DNA from: Natronomonas gomsonensis | Lineage (GTDB): Archaea > Halobacteriota > Halobacteria > Halobacteriales > Haloarculaceae | Reading direction: 5' to 3' | DNA length: 64,000 bases | NCBI RefSeq assembly: GCF_024300825.1 | Contig: NZ_CP101323.1 | Coordinates: 1,922,001 to 1,986,000 of the forward strand | Shown: piece by piece, positions 43,551 to 50,763 of the stretch | How the letters are laid out: every line of letters starts with the position of its first letter | Position numbering within the stretch: the stretch's first letter is position 1 | The notes under the pieces: model-generated | Told to the model about the DNA's origin: nothing | Databases searched by the model: none | The model's input: the letters and a program-made list of their open reading frames with translations, nothing else | Program-made: the position numbers and the translations under genes

Positions 43551-44915
43551 ATGGCGTCTGACTCGTTTACGTTTGCTGCTACGGGAGACGCAATTCTCGC
43601 TAACTCAGTATCTACTCTCGAAAGTGAGAGAGATGGATTTGGCGCCCTTCTCGACGTTCTCCGTGCCGCCGATGCTGCGGTGACGCAGGTCGAACCAGTC
43701 TTGGTGACCGAAGGTACACCCCACGCCTCGCTCCGACAGGAAACCGACCAGTACCAGTATCTCGCACCGTTTCCGGGAGCCATCATGGGTTCCGACCCCT
43801 CTATTCTCGACGAACTGGTCAACATGGGAGTGAACCTATTCACGGCAGCCTCGAATCACGCCCTCGATTTCGGAGCGACGGGGGTTCGGAGCACGCTCTC
43901 TGCGATGCATACGCGAGACGTACCCTTCGCAGGTATCGGGCGAGACTTGACAGAGGCACGGTCTCCAGCGTATTTGGACACGGAAGCGGGGCGCGTGGGG
44001 CTCCTCAATGCGACGACAAGTGTTCCCCCTGGTGGAGAGGCGGGCGTTTCCACGTCTAGGTTCGATGGCGAGTGTGGAGTCAATCCGCTCCACGTGGAGT
44101 GGACGTATCGGATGCTGCCCGAGCATCTTGACCAACTTCAGACGATTGCTGACCGGACCGGAATCGACCAAATCAAAGGAGAGTGGCTTCGGCGCGAAAA
44201 CCCCGACTGGCGAACGGACGACGCGTACTACTTCATGCAGATGCGGTGTGCTCCGGCAACGGAGCAACAGCCACCCGGCATATATCACTCCGTTCACGAG
44301 CGAGACCGTGAGGCACTCCTCGGTGGAATCGGTGATGCGGATGCCGCCGCCGATTGGGTAATTGTAGCTCTGCACGTCCACCAGGCTAGAGATGGGAACC
44401 GCAACACGAGTGAAACGCCCAAATTCCTCCAGCGAGTCGCCCACGAGTGTGTCGAGACAGGTGCCGATGCAGTCGTCGTGACGGGACCACACGCCCTCCG
44501 TGGAGTCGAACTCCACCAAGAGCGGCCGATTTTCTATTCGCTCGGGAACTTCTTCTTTCAAGAGGAGGCGATCCATCGGATCCCGGAATCCATCGACCAA
44601 CCCGTCGAATCCACCGTACCAAATGTTCGTGGGTCGTCTGCTGGCCAAGAGACGGCTTCGACGGTCGCCCACGACGCGGACAACTGGATGTCGTTCGTCC
44701 CACGGTGTGAGTTTGCAGCGAATGGGACCCTTACTGACGTAACGCTCTATCCGTGTACCCTACAGCCACGTGCGCCCGTTCCACAGCGCGGAACGCCGAC
44801 TCTCGCCACCGGCCAAGCGGCACGCGATATTCTCAGAACCGTCGCTGAGCGCTCTGCGGCGTTCGGTACGACCATTCGTATCGAAGATGAGACCGGTACG
44901 ATTACTCTCGCGTGA
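43551..44915 (+). CDS. CapA-family (PGA_cap) metallophosphatase-like protein
   Basis: 454 residues. FAATGDAILANSVS starts the calcineurin-like fold; TAASNHALDFGATGVRSTL has the Asn-His pair, WVIVALHVHQARDGN gives H-x-H, and VVVTGPHALRGVELHQERPIFYSLGNFFF completes it. In bacteria CapA makes poly-gamma-glutamate; in archaea the role is unclear. No capsule genes adjoin. Codon use is visibly less GC-rich than in neighbouring genes (many codons ending in A or T), so it may have been acquired. ATG 43527 would add eight residues. Confidence 0.85.
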   Translation: MASDSFTFAATGDAILANSVSTLESERDGFGALLDVLRAADAAVTQVEPVLVTEGTPHASLRQETDQYQYLAPFPGAIMGSDPSILDELVNMGVNLFTAASNHALDFGATGVRSTLSAMHTRDVPFAGIGRDLTEARSPAYLDTEAGRVGLLNATTSVPPGGEAGVSTSRFDGECGVNPLHVEWTYRMLPEHLDQLQTIADRTGIDQIKGEWLRRENPDWRTDDAYYFMQMRCAPATEQQPPGIYHSVHERDREALLGGIGDADAAADWVIVALHVHQARDGNRNTSETPKFLQRVAHECVETGADAVVVTGPHALRGVELHQERPIFYSLGNFFFQEEAIHRIPESIDQPVESTVPNVRGSSAGQETASTVAHDADNWMSFVPRCEFAANGTLTDVTLYPCTLQPRAPVPQRGTPTLATGQAARDILRTVAERSAAFGTTIRIEDETGTITLA

Positions 44916-44984
44916 GTCTCTCGTTCGACTTCCTAAACTGATTCGCTGTCTAGGGTAGAACTCGTTCAGATACCGGGGACGTCG

Positions 44985-45566
44985 TTAGACCAGCAGTTGG
45001 ATGTCCGACTCCGCCATGTGCTGGAGAGCGGTGGCGGCGCCGACGCCGACGGTCACGTCGTCGTAGAAGTCGTCCTCGTCGTACTCCATCAGTTCGATGG
45101 TCATCTGACAGGCCTGCAGTTCGACGCCCTGGTCTATCGAGAGCTCGATGAGCTCTTCGATGGTGGCGGTGCCGTTGTCGGAGATGCGCTTTTCCATCAT
45201 CTTCGTCGCCATGCTGTCCATCCCCGGGAGCGCCGCGAGGGCGTTCGGCATCGGCATGCTCGGGTTGCCGACAGCGGAGAGTTTCAGGTCCTTGGACTTC
45301 TCCTCGTGGAGGATGTCCAGTCCCCAGAACGTGTGGAAGACGACGACGTCCCAGCCGAAGGCGGCGGCCGTCGACGCGAGGATGAGCGGCGGGTACGCCA
45401 TGTCGAAGGTCCCCTGCGTGGCGACGATGGTCATCTTCTTGGTGTCGTCTGCGGTGTCGGTTTCCAGCGTGGCGACTTTGTCCTCCAGTTCCTCGATGCG
45501 GGCCTGGAGCTCCGCTTCGGTCAACGGCTCGCTGTCGGCCGACGACGCGGGCGTGTCAGTACTCAT
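44985..45566 (-). CDS. DsrE2-like sulfur-relay protein (locus B)
   Basis: 193 residues from ATG 45566. A coiled coil (EAELQARIEELEDKVATLET, about 17-36) precedes the DsrE fold (KKMTIVATQGTFDMAYPPLI). FHTFWGLDILHEEKSKDLK and NPSMPMPNALAALPGMDSMATKMM are DsrE2 signatures, and the only cysteine, Cys153 in LQACQMTIEL, is at the conserved persulfide position. Bacterial DsrE2 has membrane helices at the N-terminus; here they are replaced by a coiled coil. It lies one base after the TusA stop, so both are co-expressed. Confidence 0.9.
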   Translation of the reverse strand: MSTDTPASSADSEPLTEAELQARIEELEDKVATLETDTADDTKKMTIVATQGTFDMAYPPLILASTAAAFGWDVVVFHTFWGLDILHEEKSKDLKLSAVGNPSMPMPNALAALPGMDSMATKMMEKRISDNGTATIEELIELSIDQGVELQACQMTIELMEYDEDDFYDDVTVGVGAATALQHMAESDIQLLV

Positions 45567-45567
45567 T

Positions 45568-45813
45568 TTACGCGGTCTTCTCGACGTAGTGTTTGTACAC
45601 GTCGCCGTCCTCGACCTGTTCGAGGAGTTCGACGCCGTCGGTTCCTGTTGCCCAGCCATCGAGGTCGCTCATGCTGCCGGAGTCGGTCGCCAGCACTTCC
45701 AGCACCTCGCCCTCGGCGAGGTCGTCGATAGCTTGCTTCGTCTTCACGACCGGCATGGGACACGATGCACCTTTCACGTCGAGCGTCTGTGAGATGTCGA
45801 ATTCTGCACTCAT
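45568..45813 (-). CDS. TusA-family sulfur carrier protein (locus B)
   Basis: 81 residues. KGASCPMPVVKTKQAIDDL has the C-P-x-P motif (Cys18), and DVYKHYVEKTA is the family C-terminus. It is the first gene of a minus-strand pair with dsrE2. In bacteria TusA and DsrE2 exchange sulfane sulfur, so the order is functionally consistent. It is divergent from the rhodanese-MBL gene through a 245-base AT-rich region. Confidence 0.93.
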   Translation of the reverse strand: MSAEFDISQTLDVKGASCPMPVVKTKQAIDDLAEGEVLEVLATDSGSMSDLDGWATGTDGVELLEQVEDGDVYKHYVEKTA

Positions 45814-46058
45814 TGTTGTTTCTTCACTCCGTGTTCTGTATTGGAGCTATCGCACAATATAGGAGCCAGGGATAAAAGAATATCGTTTCTTGCACTATCC
45901 TCAAACAACCGTCCGCCACACAGCTACTCGATTAATCATCGCATATGCGCGCTTACGCACCTATTTCCGATGTGATTTCGGAGTCCACCCAGCTACTGTA
46001 TTGTGCCATATATGAACTACTATGCAAACTCTTTAGTACGTCCACCCAGTAAGGAAGC
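45814..46058. promoter_or_regulatory. Divergent promoter region of sulfur locus B
   Basis: A 245-base AT-rich intergenic stretch. It contains GCACAATAT (45852-45860) near the tusA side and TATTGTGC (45999-46006), the exact reverse complement of GCACAATA, near the rhodanese-MBL side, next to a TATA-like catatatgaa. Arms of the same operator type occur at 24294 and 49544. No ORF of note is seen in it. Confidence 0.5.
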
Positions 46059-47261
46059 ATGTACGACATGAACGCCGAAGACTTCCCGACCCCGGACGAA
46101 CCGGTCGACTCGATTACCCCCGAAACGCTGAAGGGGCGAATCGACTCCGGCGAGGACATCACTATCCTCGACGCTCGCATGGAAGCCGATTACGACGAAT
46201 GGCACATCGACGACGACAACGTCACCACCATCAACGTCCCCTACTTCGAGTTCCTCGATGAGGAAATCGACGAGGACATCCTCGAAGCGATTCCCGATGA
46301 CCGCGAAGTGACCGTCCTCTGTGCGAAGGGCGGCGCAAGCGAGTTCGTCGCGGGCACTCTCGCCGAACGCGGCTACGAGGTCAACCACCTCGAAGACGGC
46401 ATGAACGGCTGGGCTCGCATCTACGAGGCCGTCGAAGTCACCGACTACGACGGCGCCGGCACGCTCCTGCAGTACCAGCGGCCCTCCTCGGGCTGTCTCG
46501 GGTACTTCCTCTACGACGACGGCGAAGCCGCCGTCATCGACCCGCTGCGTGCCTTCACCGACCGCTACCTCGAAGACGCCGACGAACTGGGCGTCGACCT
46601 GCAGTACGCCTTCGACACCCACATCCACGCCGACCACATCTCCGGACTGCGCGACCTCGACGCCGAGGGCGTCGAAGGCGTCATCCCGGAGGCCGCGGTC
46701 GCACGGGGCGTCACCTACGCCGACGAACTGACGACCACCGAAGACGGCGACACCTTCGAAGTCGGCGACGCCACCATCGAGACCGTCTTCACACCCGGCC
46801 ACACGACGGGCATGACCTCGTATCTCGTCGACGACTCGCTTCTGGCCACCGGCGACGGCCTCTTCATCGAGAGCGTCGCCCGCCCCGACCTCGAAGAGGG
46901 CGACGACGGCGCGCCCGAAGCCGCACGCATGCTGTACGAGTCGCTTCAAGAGCGCGTCCTCACCCTGCCCGACGACACGCTAATCGGTGGCGCTCACTTC
47001 AGCGACGCCGCCGAACCGGCCGACGACGGCACCTACACTGCCCCCGTCGGCGACCTCGTCGAGGAGATGGATGCGCTCACCATGGACGAAGACGACTTCG
47101 TCGAACTCATCCTCTCGGATATGCCGCCGCGTCCGGCCAACTACGAGGACATCATCGCGACGAACCTCGGACAGAACACCGTCGACGACGAGGAAGCGTT
47201 CACCCTCGAACTCGGGCCGAACAACTGCGCCGCGAGCCAGGAATCCCTCGCGGGTGACTAA
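46059..47261 (+). CDS. Rhodanese–metallo-beta-lactamase fusion (persulfide dioxygenase/sulfurtransferase type)
   Basis: 400 residues. Residues 15-125 are a rhodanese domain with active loop LCAKGGASEF (Cys88). Residues 135-350 are an MBL hydrolase with THIHADHISG (His188, His190, Asp192, His193), a later FTPGHTTGM and a GDGLF acidic site, as in ETHE1-like persulfide dioxygenases. The order, rhodanese first, is opposite to the common PRF fusion. It likely oxidises or transfers persulfide sulfur fed by TusA/DsrE2. ATG 46068 is an alternative start. Confidence 0.9.
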   Translation: MYDMNAEDFPTPDEPVDSITPETLKGRIDSGEDITILDARMEADYDEWHIDDDNVTTINVPYFEFLDEEIDEDILEAIPDDREVTVLCAKGGASEFVAGTLAERGYEVNHLEDGMNGWARIYEAVEVTDYDGAGTLLQYQRPSSGCLGYFLYDDGEAAVIDPLRAFTDRYLEDADELGVDLQYAFDTHIHADHISGLRDLDAEGVEGVIPEAAVARGVTYADELTTTEDGDTFEVGDATIETVFTPGHTTGMTSYLVDDSLLATGDGLFIESVARPDLEEGDDGAPEAARMLYESLQERVLTLPDDTLIGGAHFSDAAEPADDGTYTAPVGDLVEEMDALTMDEDDFVELILSDMPPRPANYEDIIATNLGQNTVDDEEAFTLELGPNNCAASQESLAGD

Positions 47262-47269
47262 CACCGCCG

Positions 47270-47827
47270 ATGGTGACTGACCTACTCGTACTCCAATCGG
47301 CCGCCGAGCTGTTCCCCAACGGGGTCAGTCGCTACGCCGTCGGTGGGCTGCTGGTCGGTCTCGGAGCGGTCGTAATTTATCTCGGGACGGGCATTCCAGC
47401 CGGTGCGAGCACGTTCCTCGAATCGACGCTCTCGTACGTCTCGGACCAATCGCGGTTCCAGCAGTACGTCGCCTCCCGGGATTGGCGCGTCGTGTTCACG
47501 GTCGGTATCATCCTCGGAGCGGCGCTGTTCGCGGCGACGGTCCAATCCGGCGTCATCACGACGTCGCTGTACGAGCCCGGTACCACCGGCCAACTGTATG
47601 AAGTCGCCGGCGTGACACTGTGGTTGACCGACGTACAGCCCTGGCGGCTGTTCTTCGGTGGCATCCTGGTCGGCATCGGTACCCGAGTCGGCAAAGGGTG
47701 TACGTCCGGCCACGGCGTCTGCGGCGTCGGTTCGGCGTCGAAGACGTCCATCGTCGGCGTGGTGACGTTCATCTTAGTCGCCATCGGGACGGCACAACTC
47801 GTCGCGGCGCTGGGGGTGAGCCCGTAA
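47270..47827 (+). CDS. YeeE/YedE-family membrane protein, first half-unit
   Basis: 185 residues with four to five helices. TRVGKGCTSGHGVCGVG (Cys144 and Cys151) is the conserved G-x-G-C-T-S-G-H-G motif of YeeE/TsuA, where cysteines line the thiosulfate path. The stop overlaps the next start (taATG), so both half-size proteins are made together and probably form one transporter. It starts eight bases after the rhodanese-MBL gene. Likely imports thiosulfate or another sulfur species. Confidence 0.9.
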   Translation: MVTDLLVLQSAAELFPNGVSRYAVGGLLVGLGAVVIYLGTGIPAGASTFLESTLSYVSDQSRFQQYVASRDWRVVFTVGIILGAALFAATVQSGVITTSLYEPGTTGQLYEVAGVTLWLTDVQPWRLFFGGILVGIGTRVGKGCTSGHGVCGVGSASKTSIVGVVTFILVAIGTAQLVAALGVSP

Positions 47828-48285
47828 TGGCGGACCGACATCCGCTGTTCAAGCCGCTGATACTCGTCGGCGGCCTGATATTCGGGTTCGGGCTCGGCTT
47901 CAGCCACATGGCGCGACCGGAGGTCGTGTTGAACTTCCTCCAGTTCGAGGACCTCGGACTGGTGTTCGTCATGTTCGGCGCGGCCATCGTCAGCGGCATC
48001 GCCTTCGCGGTGATGCCACGAATCCGGGACACTGCACCGCTGACCGGTGACCGCTACGAGCGACGCCTGAAGCCCTTCGACAAGAACGTCGTCATCGGCG
48101 GCGCCATCTTCGGCGTCGGCTGGGGGCTGTCAGGTATCTGTCCCGGTGCCGCCTACGCCAGCCTCGGCGTCGGCAACGTGACCATTCTGTGGGCGCTGGC
48201 CGGCATGTTCGTCGGCGCGTACGCACAGGGCGTCTGGCGGAGTCGAACGACTGACGCCGCCGCTACGGCCCCGGCCGACGACTGA
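47827..48285 (+). CDS. YeeE/YedE-family membrane protein, second half-unit (DUF6691-like)
   Basis: 152 residues with about four helices. FGVGWGLSGICPGAAYA (Cys105) is the second-half cysteine motif of YeeE/YedE. Together with the preceding 185-residue protein it reconstitutes a full-length YeeE-like channel. Its ATG overlaps the upstream stop, implying translational coupling and equal stoichiometry. Confidence 0.9.
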   Translation: MADRHPLFKPLILVGGLIFGFGLGFSHMARPEVVLNFLQFEDLGLVFVMFGAAIVSGIAFAVMPRIRDTAPLTGDRYERRLKPFDKNVVIGGAIFGVGWGLSGICPGAAYASLGVGNVTILWALAGMFVGAYAQGVWRSRTTDAAATAPADD

Positions 48286-48315
48286 CACCCCGTTTCGGAT
48301 TCGTTTCTACACTAC

Positions 48316-49500
48316 ATGGAATCCTCCATCATTATCCTCTTCGTCGTCGCCGGCTTCGCGAGTCTGTTCATGGCGTGGGTCATCGGCGCCGGCTCCAGCG
48401 GTGCGACCCCCTTCGCGCCGGCGGTCGGCGCGAACGTCATCACGACGATGCGAGCCGCGTTCGTCGTCGGCATCTTCGGCTTCGCCGGCGCCGTGACACA
48501 GGGAGCGAACGTCTCCGAGGCCGTCGGTCGCGGCCTCATCGGCGGCATCACCCTGCCCGCGACGGCCGTCATCGTCGTGTTGTTCATCGGTGCCGGACTG
48601 ATGGCCATCGGTATCAAGACTGGCTACCCCATCGCGACGGCCTTTACCGTCACGGGGTCGGTCATCGGCGTCGGCTTCGCCCTTGGCGGGACGCCGGTGT
48701 GGCCGAAATACCAGCAAATCGGCGCCGTCTGGCTGCTGACACCCTTCGTCGGCGGCGGGATGGCCTACGGTATCGCGAGCGTACTCCCTAGGTCGGACGT
48801 GCCCGAGCGCCTGAGCGTCGCGATGCTCGCGGGCGGTGTCGGTGCCGTCCTCGCCAACGTCGAGTTCGTGCTGCTCGGCCCCGACGGAACGCCCGGGTCG
48901 TTGGTCGGTGCCGGACAGCGACTCTCGGGAATCGACCACTGGACCGCACCAATCGTGTTGTCGGTTGCCGTCGCAGTCGCCGTCGCCACGCTCGTTTACG
49001 CCGACATCCGGCGGGACGAGGCGGGCGGACTCAGACGTGTGCTGTTGGCGTTCGGGTCGCTCGTGGCCTTCTCGGCGGGTGGCAGTCAGGTCGGCCTCGC
49101 GGTCGGTCCCCTGTTGCCGCTGCTCGACGACGTGGGGATGATTTCGCCGTTCGTCGTGTTGGTCGGCGGCGGCGCCGGCATCCTCGTCGGCTCGTGGACC
49201 GGTGCGCCGCGGATGATTAAATCGCTCGCACAGGACTACTCCTCGCTGGGGCCGCGACGCTCCATCGCCGCGCTCGTCCCGTCGTTTCTTATCGCCCAAC
49301 TCGCCGTGCTGTTGGGCGTCCCCATCTCGTTCAACGAAATCGTCGTGAGCGCGATAATCGGCAGCGGCGCGGCGGTCGGCGGGTGGGGCAGCGTCAGCGC
49401 TCGGAAAATCCTCCTGACGGTCGGCGCGTGGGTCGCCTCCTTCGGTATCGCCTTCGTCGCAGGCTACGGGGCGATGGCCGCGATAGCGCTTCTGGGGTGA
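48316..49500 (+). CDS. PiT-family anion permease (sulfate or phosphate)
   Basis: 394 residues, about ten helices in two inverted halves. ANVITTMRAAFVVGIFGFAGA and NEIVVSAIIGSGAAVGGWGSVS are the two PiT repeats. PiT-family members carry phosphate, but CysP-type members carry sulfate or thiosulfate, and the position 30 bases after the YeeE genes favours a sulfur anion. No second phosphate gene is near. Substrate remains an inference. Confidence 0.87.
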   Translation: MESSIIILFVVAGFASLFMAWVIGAGSSGATPFAPAVGANVITTMRAAFVVGIFGFAGAVTQGANVSEAVGRGLIGGITLPATAVIVVLFIGAGLMAIGIKTGYPIATAFTVTGSVIGVGFALGGTPVWPKYQQIGAVWLLTPFVGGGMAYGIASVLPRSDVPERLSVAMLAGGVGAVLANVEFVLLGPDGTPGSLVGAGQRLSGIDHWTAPIVLSVAVAVAVATLVYADIRRDEAGGLRRVLLAFGSLVAFSAGGSQVGLAVGPLLPLLDDVGMISPFVVLVGGGAGILVGSWTGAPRMIKSLAQDYSSLGPRRSIAALVPSFLIAQLAVLLGVPISFNEIVVSAIIGSGAAVGGWGSVSARKILLTVGAWVASFGIAFVAGYGAMAAIALLG

Positions 49501-49543
49501 CCCACTTCGGAAAACGCCCGCTTGCGACCCATCGAGCACAGGA

Positions 49544-49562
49544 TTGTGTAATATCTACACAA
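49544..49562. promoter_or_regulatory. Perfect dyad TTGTGTA-N5-TACACAA upstream of the regulator
   Basis: Seven-base inverted arms with spacer atatc, lying directly before the TATA-like tcttttaac (49564-49572) of the HTH gene. This is the typical place for an activator or autoregulatory operator. The TACACAA arm recurs exactly at 24294-24300. Confidence 0.6.
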
Positions 49563-49601
49563 GTCTTTTAACTACGTAGTGCCTACCGACTGACGATACA
49601 A

Positions 49602-50006
49602 ATGCCAGATTCGATGTCCGAACAACTCCAGCAGGACATGGAGTGTGAAGGACTCCTCGAGTGTTTCCACGGTCTCAAACAGCTCGACAGGGAGTGCTTT
49701 CAGGCACTCGTCGACGCCGCGGAACCGCTCACAGTGGACGAAATCGCCGAAGCGGTCGACCGCGAACGTTCGACCGCCTACCGCTCGGTTCAGCGACTGC
49801 TCCAGACCGGTTTCATCCAGAAAGAGCAAGTCAACTACGACCAGGGCGGCTACTACCACGTCTACTTCCCGACGGACTCCGAGAAGATTACCGACGACAT
49901 GCAGCGAATGTTGAACGACTGGTACGCGAAGATGGGCCAACTCATCCAGGAGTTCGAGAACAAATACGAGGAAGGCGAGATGGCCGTGCCGTCGGCCGAA
50001 AGCTAA
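49602..50006 (+). CDS. TrmB/MarR-like winged-helix regulator with N-terminal cysteines (locus B)
   Basis: 134 residues (ATG 49614 is an alternative start). The N-terminus CEGLLECFHGLKQLDRECF holds Cys15, Cys21 and Cys32. A winged HTH follows (PLTVDEIAEAVDRERSTAYRSVQRLLQTGFI), then a C-terminal helix (EKITDDMQRMLNDWYAKMGQ) for dimerisation. The cysteines could sense persulfide or redox state. It lies beside sulfur transport genes and behind a palindromic operator, so it probably regulates them. No sugar-binding domain of TrmB is present. Confidence 0.85.
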   Translation: MPDSMSEQLQQDMECEGLLECFHGLKQLDRECFQALVDAAEPLTVDEIAEAVDRERSTAYRSVQRLLQTGFIQKEQVNYDQGGYYHVYFPTDSEKITDDMQRMLNDWYAKMGQLIQEFENKYEEGEMAVPSAES

Positions 50007-50059
50007 CGCCGAAGGCGTCGTCGGAGCCGTGGAACGCGAGGGGGCGGGGAGAACTCACC

Positions 50060-50263
50060 CTACTCCGCATACAGCAGTGTCCGTCCACACTCCGGGCAGA
50101 CGTACGGAACGGGCGTCAGAATCTCGTCGGCGCGAAAACTCCCGAGAAAGCCCTCGTCTGACCCTTCCGAGACAATAGATAGGTCCCCGAGTGCGTCCGT
50201 TCCCTGTAGTTCCATCTGTTCGAGCGGTTCCGCACAGTCCGGGCATTGCTTTTCCGTCGACAT
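50060..50263 (-). CDS. Small zinc-ribbon protein
   Basis: 67 residues: QCPDCAEPLEQ at the start and YVCPECGRTLLYAE at the end give two C-x2-C knuckles forming one ribbon, with a variable central loop. Found across haloarchaea as an uncharacterised protein. It is convergent with the HTH regulator and divergent from thioredoxin. Confidence 0.8.
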   Translation of the reverse strand: MSTEKQCPDCAEPLEQMELQGTDALGDLSIVSEGSDEGFLGSFRADEILTPVPYVCPECGRTLLYAE

Positions 50264-50332
50264 CTACCCTGGGCCACGCTCGGAAGGGAAATGAGCCTCG
50301 CGAAAACAGTATTGTCTGCTTTGTCCAAAACT

Positions 50333-50340
50333 CTTAATTA
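50333..50340 (+). promoter_or_regulatory. TATA-like element of thioredoxin
   Basis: cttaatta lies 21-28 bases before ATG 50361 (24-31 before ATG 50364) in a locally AT-rich segment. This favours the second ATG as the leaderless start. Confidence 0.4.
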
Positions 50341-50360
50341 CTGCCGACTCATACAGGGGA

Positions 50361-50720
50361 GTGATGACAACCGAAACGACGTCCGACGCCGGGTCGGCCG
50401 CGCCGACGGACCCCGTCCACATCGGAAACACGAACGAGCTGAACGACCTCGTAGCCGAGCAGGACGTGGTCCTGACGGACTTCTACGCCGACTGGTGTGG
50501 TCCCTGTCAGATGCTCGAACCCGTCGTCGAAACGCTCGCCGCCGAGACCGACGCCGCGGTCGCGAAAGTCGACGTTGACGCGAACCAGCAGTTGGCGGCC
50601 GCCTACGGCGTCCGTGGCGTCCCCACGCTCGTCCTCTTTGCCGACGGCGAGCAGGTCGAGGAAATCGTCGGCGTCCAGGGCGAAGACCAACTCCGCTCGC
50701 TCATCGAATCATACGCCTAA
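50361..50720 (+). CDS. trxA: Thioredoxin
   Basis: 119 residues. FYADWCGPCQMLEPVVETLA has the redox CGPC (Cys46 and Cys49), GVRGVPTLVLFADGEQV holds the cis-proline. A hydrophilic 20-residue N-terminal extension precedes the fold. ATG 50364 may be the true start. Reduces disulfides and persulfides in the cytoplasm; its place at the edge of locus B suits release of sulfane sulfur from TusA or DsrE2. Confidence 0.94.
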   Translation: MMTTETTSDAGSAAPTDPVHIGNTNELNDLVAEQDVVLTDFYADWCGPCQMLEPVVETLAAETDAAVAKVDVDANQQLAAAYGVRGVPTLVLFADGEQVEEIVGVQGEDQLRSLIESYA

Positions 50721-50763
50721 ACCGGCGCCGCACTTTTTCTCCCCTCGAACCGACGAGTGAGGC

